NCBI GenBank assembly: GCA_030531215.1
Contig: JAUNNY010000002.1
Coordinates: 1 to 64,000, forward strand
Length of the DNA stretch: 64,000 nucleotides
Direction: 5' to 3'
Origin: Erysipelotrichaceae bacterium
Lineage (GTDB): Bacteria > Bacillota_I > Bacilli_A > Erysipelotrichales > Erysipelotrichaceae
The translations under genes were made by a program, and so were the position numbers. Under the pieces are notes generated by a model. The model was not told where the DNA came from and made no database searches. It worked only from the letters and a program-made list of their open reading frames with translations. This document shows positions 1-7,820 of the stretch, in pieces; the stretch's first letter is position 1; each line of letters starts with the position of its first letter.

Positions 1-38
1 TCCTCTTTTTTAATTCTATATAATATTTAAATATTTGT

Positions 39-1202
39 CTAATTTGAGCTAATATAGATATCACATATTTCGGCTATGGTTCCAATGCGCATATTTACAC
101 CATATAACCCAACTCCACTAGAAACTATATTATCCATATCTTGGTATTTCTTATAACCATAACAATTATCCCAAAATAATTTAATAGTAATAGTTCCTGG
201 CCAAATCTGGCCATTATGAGTATGACCATTTAATAATAAATCAACGTTATTATTACTGTATTCATTCATAAATCTAGGTTCATGATCTAATACAATTAAA
301 TATTTATCTTTATCTATATTACATAATGCATTAGAAATTGACTTAATAGAATTATTATTTAGATTTATTCTTTCATAGTCAGGCCTACCGTAAATTATAT
401 AGTCACCAACACAAATATAATCTTCATATAAAAGCTTAATATTACTTTTAGCTAAAAAATCTAGCATTTCATCACTAATAGAGACATTTTCTTGTTTAAA
501 AGTAAAACCGTAAAATATCTTCTCATCAACATCGTGATTACCTAAACATGTAAAAACACCATATTTACTATCAATACTAGAAAGCAAATTAGACATCATT
601 TCTGGTTCTTCAATTGAACCAAATTCATTATCAAATATATCTCCACCTATTAATACAATATCTGGTTTTAATTTATTGATTGTTTCAACCATATCTTCTA
701 TTTCAATTAGACCAACGTTATATCCTAGATGAAGATCAGAAATAAAAACGATATGCATATCATTAACGTTTTTATCACTTACTAATTGATATTTAGTCAC
801 ATGTAAATTATGTGCATTATATATTCCATATACATTCATTATTAAAGTAAAAGCAATTATAAAAATTGATGAAATTTTATTCGCGATTATTTTATTATAA
901 TTTTCTTTAAGTATTATCTTAAATATGAATCTAATAATAACAACAATAACAAAACCAATAAATAGATATAATATAGCACCAAGCCAATAATAGCCTATAC
1001 GTGAAAATAATCTTTTTAACGAAGAGTTATCACTTAAAAAGAAAGAAATAACCGATATAATTAAACCACTATAAAATAATATTCCAATTAAAGAAGTTAA
1101 TATTTTAGAATAATTTGTATTATTTTTTAGATATTTATAAAGTCTATATAATATATAAAATAATAGAATTGCTAAAAAGATTAGTATTATAAAGCCGATC
1201 AT
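39..1202 (-). CDS. membrane-anchored metallophosphoesterase (YaeI/YkuE type)
   Basis: A 387-residue protein with four hydrophobic N-terminal segments (about residues 1-20, 34-58, 72-98 and 108-128) followed by a calcineurin-like phosphoesterase domain. The metal-binding motifs are present in order: SDLHLG near residue 154, GGDIFDN near 187, GNHD near 222, a later HEP, and GHTHNGQ near 328. The family hydrolyses phosphoesters with a two-metal centre, and the YkuE/YaeI branch is linked to lipid or envelope phosphates; the substrate here is not known. Its ATG overlaps the TGA stop of the upstream gene (ATGA), so the two are translationally coupled. The stop is close to the left window edge but the gene is complete. 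Confidence 0.88.
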   Translation of the reverse strand: MIGFIILIFLAILLFYILYRLYKYLKNNTNYSKILTSLIGILFYSGLIISVISFFLSDNSSLKRLFSRIGYYWLGAILYLFIGFVIVVIIRFIFKIILKENYNKIIANKISSIFIIAFTLIMNVYGIYNAHNLHVTKYQLVSDKNVNDMHIVFISDLHLGYNVGLIEIEDMVETINKLKPDIVLIGGDIFDNEFGSIEEPEMMSNLLSSIDSKYGVFTCLGNHDVDEKIFYGFTFKQENVSISDEMLDFLAKSNIKLLYEDYICVGDYIIYGRPDYERINLNNNSIKSISNALCNIDKDKYLIVLDHEPRFMNEYSNNNVDLLLNGHTHNGQIWPGTITIKLFWDNCYGYKKYQDMDNIVSSGVGLYGVNMRIGTIAEICDIYISSN

Positions 1203-3007
1203 ATTTGTTTATGAATATCAATATAACTTACTTTCTGATAATCGGTGATGCCCTTTCCTGTATTAGGATAATAATGAGAATAAACCATATCAGCAGCAAA
1301 GATTAATAATAAAGTGATACAAATAGGCATTAAAATCTTCATATTTGCCTTTCTAACAAGATTATCAAGTTGAGGCCCTATAATATAAACAACAGCTAAA
1401 CCGCCTACCATAAAGATAAATAAGCCTTCTGCGCAAACTCTACCATTAATATTTAAGAAATAACCTGAATAATCCCACCATTCAATACCTTTAGTAAGTT
1501 CTAAATACCAATGAGTAAAGTACTCAACAACACCACATAACGTAAAAGCAGAAATAGCTTCTAAAGCAACGTTTTTTCTAAATGGATATAAAACCATCAA
1601 GATTAAAATACCACCAAAACCATATATTGGAAGCCATGGTCCATGCATCGTTCCACGATTAACGAAAATGCCATCTTCAACTAAATGTAGCATTACTTCC
1701 CAAGACCAACCAATAAAACAGAATACAAAGAATAAAACAATAATAGACCATATAGAATAATGTCTTAAATAGTGAGTATTCTCGAGTTTTGTTTTATTAG
1801 TTTTAATGTAATTTGGGCATAAACGATTAGGATATTGTTTATGAATCAAAATAAGTTTATATTGTTCGATAGTTTCTTCTTGTTCAATCGCGATATTATA
1901 TTTATCCTCTTCAGCATCATACTTATAAATTAAACCAAGTTTATTTTCAAAGAATCCTCTAATACCAGTATGAATACAATCTTTTAATTCGATTTCATCG
2001 GTCATGATTTCAACTAAATCGTCATATGTTTCTACCAATAATATTGAATCGGCTTCTTCAAATAAATATTTGTCATTTAATAATTCAACATTTTCAATCT
2101 TATTTTCAATAGCTAAATTTCTTATATAAGCATAATATTCAATAACTGTTGATTCATAGTATGGATTGGTAAAAAATACATCAGATAAACCAAATGTAAC
2201 AACTTTTAATAAATACCAGCCAATAAAACTAATATCTAATTTGAAGCATTCCCATTTATGTCCATCCATCATTCTTCTAGATAATGTAATAGCATCTAAA
2301 GATTTAATATTAGGATTTTCTGCAACTATATATGGAACCAAAAAATAAGAATATGATTTAATAATTCCACCTATAATTGTAAAATCCCATAAAATTTGAA
2401 AAACACTTGTAATAAAGATTGTCAAACATGCTTTAGTAACTTTTTTAACTTTAAATAAGAACGAAAAAGCTGAAGCCTTAACTTTTTCATATCTGTAACC
2501 TTCTAAAAAGACACGTTTAAATGAAATTTTATACATATCTTTTAAGAAAATAGATACCAGTAACATAACTAAAGAACAAAGTATAATCACAATATCCATA
2601 GCGACAGATTTAGATTTAACAACAGAATTAACCATATTAACCATTGTTATTAAAAACTGTCCACTAGAGATATTGGATACTAAACCAGATAATACACCTC
2701 TAGCTGTTCCGATTTCGATAATGCCAATTGTTGTTGGTTTCATTCCAGATTGTAATTCTGAAGAAATAACCATACTTTTACCTAAATTACCTTCAATAAG
2801 CGAATCAAAAACATCAGACATTGATAAACCAGTTGATGTATAGTTAACATCTTCGCTTACAGAATAGTCTTTAGTATTAATTAAAGATAAAGTATCTGCA
2901 TAATCAGAACCTAACATAGCTGCAATTAAACAAGCTATAACAAATATTGTATAGTGTTTTTTTAAATTAGATTTAGCGTTTTTCTTAGCAGTTTTACGAT
3001 CAAACAT
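1199..3007 (-). CDS. DUF975 membrane protein fused to a putative ABC-transporter type IV (CmpB-like) domain
   Basis: A 602-residue multi-pass membrane protein. The N-terminal half starts with the RKTAKKNAKSNLKKHY element typical of DUF975 proteins and contains several membrane segments (about 20-35, 135-155, 190-215). A soluble stretch of acidic residues (about 290-400) follows. The C-terminal part, from about residue 405, has the FIGWSWEV...GTMHGPWLPIYG pattern of the 'putative ABC-transporter type IV' family (PF06541). Both families are found as separate proteins in Firmicutes; function is not established. A GGAG ribosome site lies 9 bases before the ATG. The gene sits just after the ncRNA terminator at about 3024 and is coupled to the phosphoesterase. 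Confidence 0.75.
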   Translation of the reverse strand: MFDRKTAKKNAKSNLKKHYTIFVIACLIAAMLGSDYADTLSLINTKDYSVSEDVNYTSTGLSMSDVFDSLIEGNLGKSMVISSELQSGMKPTTIGIIEIGTARGVLSGLVSNISSGQFLITMVNMVNSVVKSKSVAMDIVIILCSLVMLLVSIFLKDMYKISFKRVFLEGYRYEKVKASAFSFLFKVKKVTKACLTIFITSVFQILWDFTIIGGIIKSYSYFLVPYIVAENPNIKSLDAITLSRRMMDGHKWECFKLDISFIGWYLLKVVTFGLSDVFFTNPYYESTVIEYYAYIRNLAIENKIENVELLNDKYLFEEADSILLVETYDDLVEIMTDEIELKDCIHTGIRGFFENKLGLIYKYDAEEDKYNIAIEQEETIEQYKLILIHKQYPNRLCPNYIKTNKTKLENTHYLRHYSIWSIIVLFFVFCFIGWSWEVMLHLVEDGIFVNRGTMHGPWLPIYGFGGILILMVLYPFRKNVALEAISAFTLCGVVEYFTHWYLELTKGIEWWDYSGYFLNINGRVCAEGLFIFMVGGLAVVYIIGPQLDNLVRKANMKILMPICITLLLIFAADMVYSHYYPNTGKGITDYQKVSYIDIHKQI

Positions 3008-3023
3008 TATCTTTCTCCATTAA

Positions 3024-3178
3024 TAATAAAACCCAGCAAGTTGGAAATTTCCCTCTTCCAAATGAGGTGGGCCATCTATATGTACCTTTAGGATTCCTAA
3101 TTAAAGGCTTTCAACACCAGCACATAACACGATTAGTCCGTAATAATAGTGTAGGAATTTCATTGTTCTTGCTAGGCT
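3024..3178 (-). ncRNA. probable 6S RNA (ssrS-like)
   Basis: A non-coding stretch that folds, on the minus strand, into one long interrupted hairpin. The ends GCCUAGCAAG (3177-3168) and CUUGCUGGGU close a 10-bp stem. Inside it GAAAUUCC pairs with GGAAAUUUC, and a terminal hairpin CCUUUA...UAAAGG lies in the middle, with a large unpaired region between. That rod-with-a-bubble form is the shape of 6S RNA, which mimics an open promoter and binds RNA polymerase. A TTGAAC-N16-TATAAT promoter sits 6 bases upstream and the closing stem is followed by UUUUAUUAUU, a terminator. At about 155 nt it is shorter than Bacillus 6S RNA. The call rests on shape, not on an alignment. Confidence 0.5.
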
Positions 3179-3183
3179 TTTTA

Positions 3184-3211
3184 ATTATATACTATTGAAC
3201 AAAAGGTTCAA
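3184..3211 (-). promoter_or_regulatory. promoter of the 6S-like RNA
   Basis: On the minus strand, TTGAAC (3211-3206), a 16-base spacer and a perfect TATAAT (3189-3184) precede the RNA start near 3178. Most of it lies inside the last codons of the thioredoxin-like gene, so the RNA can be transcribed independently. Confidence 0.65.
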
Positions 3212-3770
3212 ATAAGTTTCGATATATTTTTTTAACTTTATTTATTTGTTTTTCTGTTGGTGGATTATCAAAATCTAAATCACCATTAAGTTTATAAGGA
3301 AGCGATACATAACTGCCATAAAATTCACCATTAATGATAGTAAATACATGAGGTGTCATCAACACCTTTTTACCTGTATCGTCTTTCTCTAATATCGGCT
3401 CTAAAAAAGCAGTTAAACGTCGAATATTAGTATTATCACCAATAATTAAGTCATCTTCATTTAGGGCATCAATATAATAGATCGTTACGCCCATTTCTTG
3501 ACCAACTTCATTCAAATATTTAATTACTTTATTGCAGAACGGACAAGTTCCGTATCCAAGATAAAAAATGCCTGAACTACCTTTTGAATAGCAATTATAT
3601 AACTCGCTGGTTGTAATGAGTTTAAAACAATGATCAGTTGAAGTTAAATCGTTATAGACAGACATATCAACATCAACAGCATTTACTTCATAAGTATATT
3701 TAACTTCTTCAGGCTTAGAGCACGAACAAAGCAATAACAAAAAAACAATTAAAGTAATTATTTTTTTCAT
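3192..3770 (-). CDS. thioredoxin-like lipoprotein (PedC/bacteriocin-accessory type)
   Basis: 192 residues. The N-terminus is a short lysine-start signal peptide ending in the lipobox-like LLLCSC, with a lipidated cysteine expected near residue 16, so the protein should be anchored on the outer face of the membrane. A thioredoxin-like fold follows, with the redox motif CPFC in GYGTCPFCNK (about residues 76-79) and a cis-proline candidate in MTPHVF (about 139-144). This arrangement resembles the bacteriocin-accessory/thioredoxin-like lipoproteins of Firmicutes that act on extracellular disulfides; no bacteriocin gene is visible nearby. The ATG overlaps the fruK stop by one base (TAATG), so it is coupled to the sugar kinase. 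Confidence 0.75.
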   Translation of the reverse strand: MKKIITLIVFLLLLCSCSKPEEVKYTYEVNAVDVDMSVYNDLTSTDHCFKLITTSELYNCYSKGSSGIFYLGYGTCPFCNKVIKYLNEVGQEMGVTIYYIDALNEDDLIIGDNTNIRRLTAFLEPILEKDDTGKKVLMTPHVFTIINGEFYGSYVSLPYKLNGDLDFDNPPTEKQINKVKKIYRNLFEPFVQ

Positions 3771-4663
3771 TAAAACTCAATTACCTCGATTTTATTAAAT
3801 CTATCTTCAATAATTTTCTTAGATTCTAAATCATTAGATAAAGTAGTTGCTAAACTAGCAGCATTAGCATATTTGAAAGATTCATAACTACTAGCTCCTC
3901 TTAAACTACTATATAAGAAACCAGCAACCATCGAATCAGAACTACCTGTAGAATTAACTAAACTGTCTTCAATAGTTTCACATTTATAGTTTTTATCTTT
4001 CGTAAACAAATATGATGGCTTATGTGCATTAGAATACATGACGTTAATTACGCCTTTTTCAACAAAAGATTTACATGTTTCTATGACATCCTCATTATTA
4101 GTAAAATAGCCATCATTAAGTTTAATCATAAAACAGTTAATATCTAAACATTTATTTATTATATGAGCATCAGTATCTAAAACAATCTTTACACCATCTT
4201 GAGCCAATTCATGTACTAATGCGATGATATCTTCTTCGATTTCATCTTGAACAGAACCACTTAAGACAAAAATATCATCATTATATATGTTTAAAGTTCT
4301 CTTTTTAAACTTTTCAAACTCTTCTTTTGATATATATGGCCCTTTAGCATTTAAACTAGTTTCATATTTATCATCCATTATTTTGACATTAATACGTGTA
4401 TTTTCTTTTATTGTAGTGAATAATGGCTGAATATTAGGATAGTTAGAAATAAAACTTAAATAATATTCTTTAGTAAAACCACCTATAAAACCTAAACAAA
4501 CACTTGGAATGTGAAAATTATTAAGCATTATTGAGACATTTACGCCCTTGCCACCTGCTTCAAACATTTCAAGATCACTTCTATTATTTTGATCTAATGT
4601 AAGTGAACTAGTGAATGTAATATAATAGTCTAAAGAAGGATTTGTTGTACATGTATAAATCAT
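3770..4663 (-). CDS. fruK: 1-phosphofructokinase-type PfkB sugar kinase
   Basis: About 297 residues of the PfkB/ribokinase family. It opens with the CTTNPSLDYYI segment typical of FruK/LacC (phosphorylation of fructose-1-phosphate or tagatose-6-phosphate), has the glycine-rich GGKGVNVSIML substrate loop near residue 38 and the ATP/anion-hole region NSTGSSDSMVAGFL near 237. The catalytic aspartate is in SSDS; the more usual GAGD is replaced by GSSD. I choose the ATG at 4663 rather than the TTG at 4669. There is no Shine-Dalgarno; instead TATAAT (4677-4672) lies 8 bases before the ATG, suggesting a leaderless mRNA. Divergent from the Mur-ligase fusion across about 22 bases. Confidence 0.8.
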   Translation of the reverse strand: MIYTCTTNPSLDYYITFTSSLTLDQNNRSDLEMFEAGGKGVNVSIMLNNFHIPSVCLGFIGGFTKEYYLSFISNYPNIQPLFTTIKENTRINVKIMDDKYETSLNAKGPYISKEEFEKFKKRTLNIYNDDIFVLSGSVQDEIEEDIIALVHELAQDGVKIVLDTDAHIINKCLDINCFMIKLNDGYFTNNEDVIETCKSFVEKGVINVMYSNAHKPSYLFTKDKNYKCETIEDSLVNSTGSSDSMVAGFLYSSLRGASSYESFKYANAASLATTLSNDLESKKIIEDRFNKIEVIEF

Positions 4664-4685
4664 ATACAATAATTATATAACAGAT
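4664..4685. promoter_or_regulatory. 22-bp divergent promoter region between fruK and the murE fusion
   Basis: Minus strand: TATAAT at 4677-4672, 8 bases from the fruK ATG. Plus strand: TACAAT at 4665-4670 with TTGTTG at 4642-4647 exactly 17 bases upstream, giving a leader of about 9 bases before the ATG at 4686; an alternative TATAAC lies at 4676-4681. Neither gene has a Shine-Dalgarno sequence. The -35 for the fusion gene lies inside the fruK coding start. Confidence 0.5.
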
Positions 4686-7600
4686 ATGTATATTTCTAAA
4701 CTTATTGACGGATATCGTGGTCAAGATATCGATATTAAAAATATAAGAGTAAACTCTAAGCTAGTTGAACCTGGAGACCTTTTTATTTGTATTAAAGGAA
4801 CTAAGGTTGATTCTCATAATTTCATCAAAGAAGCTATCGAAAATGGTGCTGTTTTCGCAATTACATCTAAATTTATGCGTATACCTATCCCTTATAAGCA
4901 AGTAAGAAACACGATAGAATATTCAATAGAACTATATAAACGATTCTATGGCAATCCTCAAGACAAATTAAAACTATATGGAGTTACTGGTACCGATGGT
5001 AAAACTACTGTTACAACTATCATTCAACAATTATTAGGGAATGATGTTTGTGGTTATATAGGTACCAATGGTTATTCATGTAAGAACTTCAATAATAATA
5101 ATCATGTAAATACTACACCTGCACCTGATGAAATGTATCGTATCTTAGGTGAGTTTGTTAATCACGATTGTAAAGCTGCAGCGATTGAAGCTAGTTCTGA
5201 AGGGTTCTATTATGGACGTCTAGATGGAATGTATTTTGATTATGGAATTGTTACTAATATTTCATCAGATCATTTAAATACACATAAAACATTAAAGAAC
5301 TATATTGAATGTAAAAAGAGAATATTGATGCAATCAGATATCCAAATATTAAATTCTAGTGATCAATATTTTAAAGAGTTTTCTAAAAACGCTAATAATT
5401 ATTATACATATGGTTATTTACCAGATGATAATTTATACATTAAAGATTATCAATTAAGAGATAATATGACATGTATCAACTTTGTAATTGATGATGTAGA
5501 ATATTTTTTAACTACTTCCCTGCTTGGTAAGTTTAATGTTGAAAATTTATGTGCGGCAATTCTAACCTTAGTTGCAGATGGATACGATGTTAACGACTTA
5601 ATCATTAAAGCTAAAAATATAAATATACCAGGCCGTCTTAATTTTATAGATAAGGGGCAAAATTTCAAGTGTTTACTTGATTATGCACATACAGCATATG
5701 GATTGAAGAGTTTATTTGAATTTGTAAATAAAATTAATGTCAATCGTAAAATAGTTGTCTTTGGAAAACCTGGCGAAAGAGATAAAGAAGCTCGCTACGA
5801 AATAGGTAAAATCTTAGAAGAATACAATGATATTGTTATTCTTACGCAACAAGATGCTCGAAGCGAAGATGTATCAAGTATAAATAAAGATATTATGAAA
5901 GATATCAGTTTGCCATATAAATTTATTGAAATTGAAGATCGTAAGCAAGCCATTAAACACGCTATGGATATTGCCGAACCAAACGATATTGTTATGATTT
6001 TAGGCAAAGGAATCGAAAATGGATTAAATATTAAAGGCAAAATAATGGAACATAATGATTTAGAGGAAATTAACAAATATTTAGATAGTATGGAAAAACA
6101 ATCAACAGAAATTATAAAAGCAAGTAAAATTTATAAAAACGCAAAAGTATATTCAATCTCTTTTGATAATAAAGAAACTAGAGCTGAAGCAATCGGTATT
6201 AAAGATGACAAGATTATATTCATTGGTTCTAATACAGAAGCTGAACAATACATTGGAAACGATACCGAAATAATAGATTGCAATGGTGGCAGTTTGTTAC
6301 CTGGCTTTGGTGATGCGCATATGCATTTTGCAGGCTCAGTAAGAAGATTTGAATCTGTCGATTTATTTGGCTTAGCTAAGAACCCTCACACTGACACACC
6401 TGATGAAATTATTAAGATTATTCAAGATAAATTAAAGAAATTTGCTGATGAACATCCTGACTATCCTGTTGTTCATGGATGTGGATGGGATAAATATTGG
6501 TTCCAAGGACAGTTACAAAATATTGTAAGAAACTTCACAAAACACGATATAGATGCTGTCGTAAATGATAGACCTGTTCTTTTAGATTCTAATTGTGGAC
6601 ATATATGTTTATTAAACTCAAAAGCACTTGAAATTGCTGGTGTTGATGCCAATACACCTGATCCAACTTCAGGATATATTAGAAGAGAAGAAAATAATGA
6701 ACCTGATGGTTTTGTTGAAGAACCTGCTGTTTTAATTCCTATATTTGAAAAAATACCTAATTCTACTTTCTCTGACGAATCAATAAAACAAGGTATGTTA
6801 AAAGCACAAGATATGTTTGCTTCTTTAGGTTACACATATATATCTGATTGTTTAGCTTTACCTAGTTATTATGAAGTATTAAGAAATATGGCTTTAAATG
6901 ATGAATTAAAGATGCGTGTTGACTGCGTATTTGGTTTTAACGATGCCACATCAAGTAAAGATTATGAAAGAGCTATAAACAACAAAGATTACTATACAGT
7001 TAAAGATATCTTAAAAAATGATACAGCTAAATATTTTGTTGATGGCGAATTCGCAATGTGTGAACCTTATGAAGATGTATATTGCGATCGCGAGGGTTTA
7101 CCAAGAGGATTTAATGCCCCTATTCTTTGGGATAAAGATAATTTGATGAAATCAATGGAAGACATCCAAGAAGCTGGATTCAATATTCATATTCATGCTA
7201 TGGGTGATTATGCAGTTAAATATTCTATAGATTGTCTAATTAATGCTAAAAAACATGATAAAACAAATAATCTAAGAAATATTATTGCTCACTGCACATT
7301 TGTTAAACCTGAAGATAAGAAACGTATGGGCGAAAATGGCATAATAGCTTCTATTCAACCAAAATGGTCTTTTGAAAATAACTCTAATTCTACAGATGTT
7401 GTTTTGCAAGTTGGCGAACGTAGACATGCTCATGTATATCCAAATCAAAGTTTAATGGATAATAATGTTATTTGTGCATATGGTTCTGATTATCCGGTTG
7501 ATTTACCTAATGCCTTAAATGATATACAAATGGCAATGACTAGGAAAACAACAAGACATTGTAATTTCTACGAAATAAATAAAGATTTTGAAACAGATAT

Positions 7601-7820
7601 AAAAGAAGAATGTGTAACTCTAAAAGAGGCTATTAAAGCTCATACAATTAACGTTGCATATCAATTCCATCGTGAAGATTTAACTGGTTCTTTAGAATTA
7701 GGTAAATCTGCTGATTTTGTTGTCTTGGACAAAGATATAGAAAAAACACCTGTCGACAATATTATAGATTTACAGATTGTCGAGACGGTGTTTAAAGGTA
7801 AAACAACTTATAAAAAGTAA
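4686..7820 (+). CDS. fusion protein: MurE-type Mur ligase + YtcJ-type amidohydrolase
   Basis: One uninterrupted 1044-codon frame. Residues 1 to about 470 are a Mur ligase of the MurE type (UDP-MurNAc-dipeptide plus amino acid, ATP-dependent): N-terminal UDP-binding part, P-loop GVTGTDGKTT (99-108), TTPAPDE, EASSEGF near 168, the ligase C-terminal motif LTQQDARSED (386-395) and GKGIENG near 440. From about residue 478 a metal-dependent amidohydrolase begins: HxH in GDAHMH (H545, H547), HIHAMGD (H835, H837), AHCTF (H869) and GSDYP (D935), matching PF07969/YtcJ proteins. No stop, frameshift or start with a ribosome site is seen at the junction (about 6060-6130). The usual DNPR specificity motif reads QDAR. 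Function of the second half is unknown; a wall-peptide or amino-acid amidase is an inference. Confidence 0.88.
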   Translation: MYISKLIDGYRGQDIDIKNIRVNSKLVEPGDLFICIKGTKVDSHNFIKEAIENGAVFAITSKFMRIPIPYKQVRNTIEYSIELYKRFYGNPQDKLKLYGVTGTDGKTTVTTIIQQLLGNDVCGYIGTNGYSCKNFNNNNHVNTTPAPDEMYRILGEFVNHDCKAAAIEASSEGFYYGRLDGMYFDYGIVTNISSDHLNTHKTLKNYIECKKRILMQSDIQILNSSDQYFKEFSKNANNYYTYGYLPDDNLYIKDYQLRDNMTCINFVIDDVEYFLTTSLLGKFNVENLCAAILTLVADGYDVNDLIIKAKNINIPGRLNFIDKGQNFKCLLDYAHTAYGLKSLFEFVNKINVNRKIVVFGKPGERDKEARYEIGKILEEYNDIVILTQQDARSEDVSSINKDIMKDISLPYKFIEIEDRKQAIKHAMDIAEPNDIVMILGKGIENGLNIKGKIMEHNDLEEINKYLDSMEKQSTEIIKASKIYKNAKVYSISFDNKETRAEAIGIKDDKIIFIGSNTEAEQYIGNDTEIIDCNGGSLLPGFGDAHMHFAGSVRRFESVDLFGLAKNPHTDTPDEIIKIIQDKLKKFADEHPDYPVVHGCGWDKYWFQGQLQNIVRNFTKHDIDAVVNDRPVLLDSNCGHICLLNSKALEIAGVDANTPDPTSGYIRREENNEPDGFVEEPAVLIPIFEKIPNSTFSDESIKQGMLKAQDMFASLGYTYISDCLALPSYYEVLRNMALNDELKMRVDCVFGFNDATSSKDYERAINNKDYYTVKDILKNDTAKYFVDGEFAMCEPYEDVYCDREGLPRGFNAPILWDKDNLMKSMEDIQEAGFNIHIHAMGDYAVKYSIDCLINAKKHDKTNNLRNIIAHCTFVKPEDKKRMGENGIIASIQPKWSFENNSNSTDVVLQVGERRHAHVYPNQSLMDNNVICAYGSDYPVDLPNALNDIQMAMTRKTTRHCNFYEINKDFETDIKEECVTLKEAIKAHTINVAYQFHREDLTGSLELGKSADFVVLDKDIEKTPVDNIIDLQIVETVFKGKTTYKK

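Noticed and set aside
1199-1201. Possible reassignment of TGA to tryptophan, as in Mollicutes
   Set aside because: TGA acts as a stop here in an ATGA overlap, and all long genes stay intact under the standard code with TGG for tryptophan.
6060-6130. Possible separate start for the amidohydrolase half of the murE fusion
   Set aside because: An in-frame ATG exists near 6090, but no Shine-Dalgarno or clear promoter precedes it and the frame is open through; internal initiation cannot be fully excluded.
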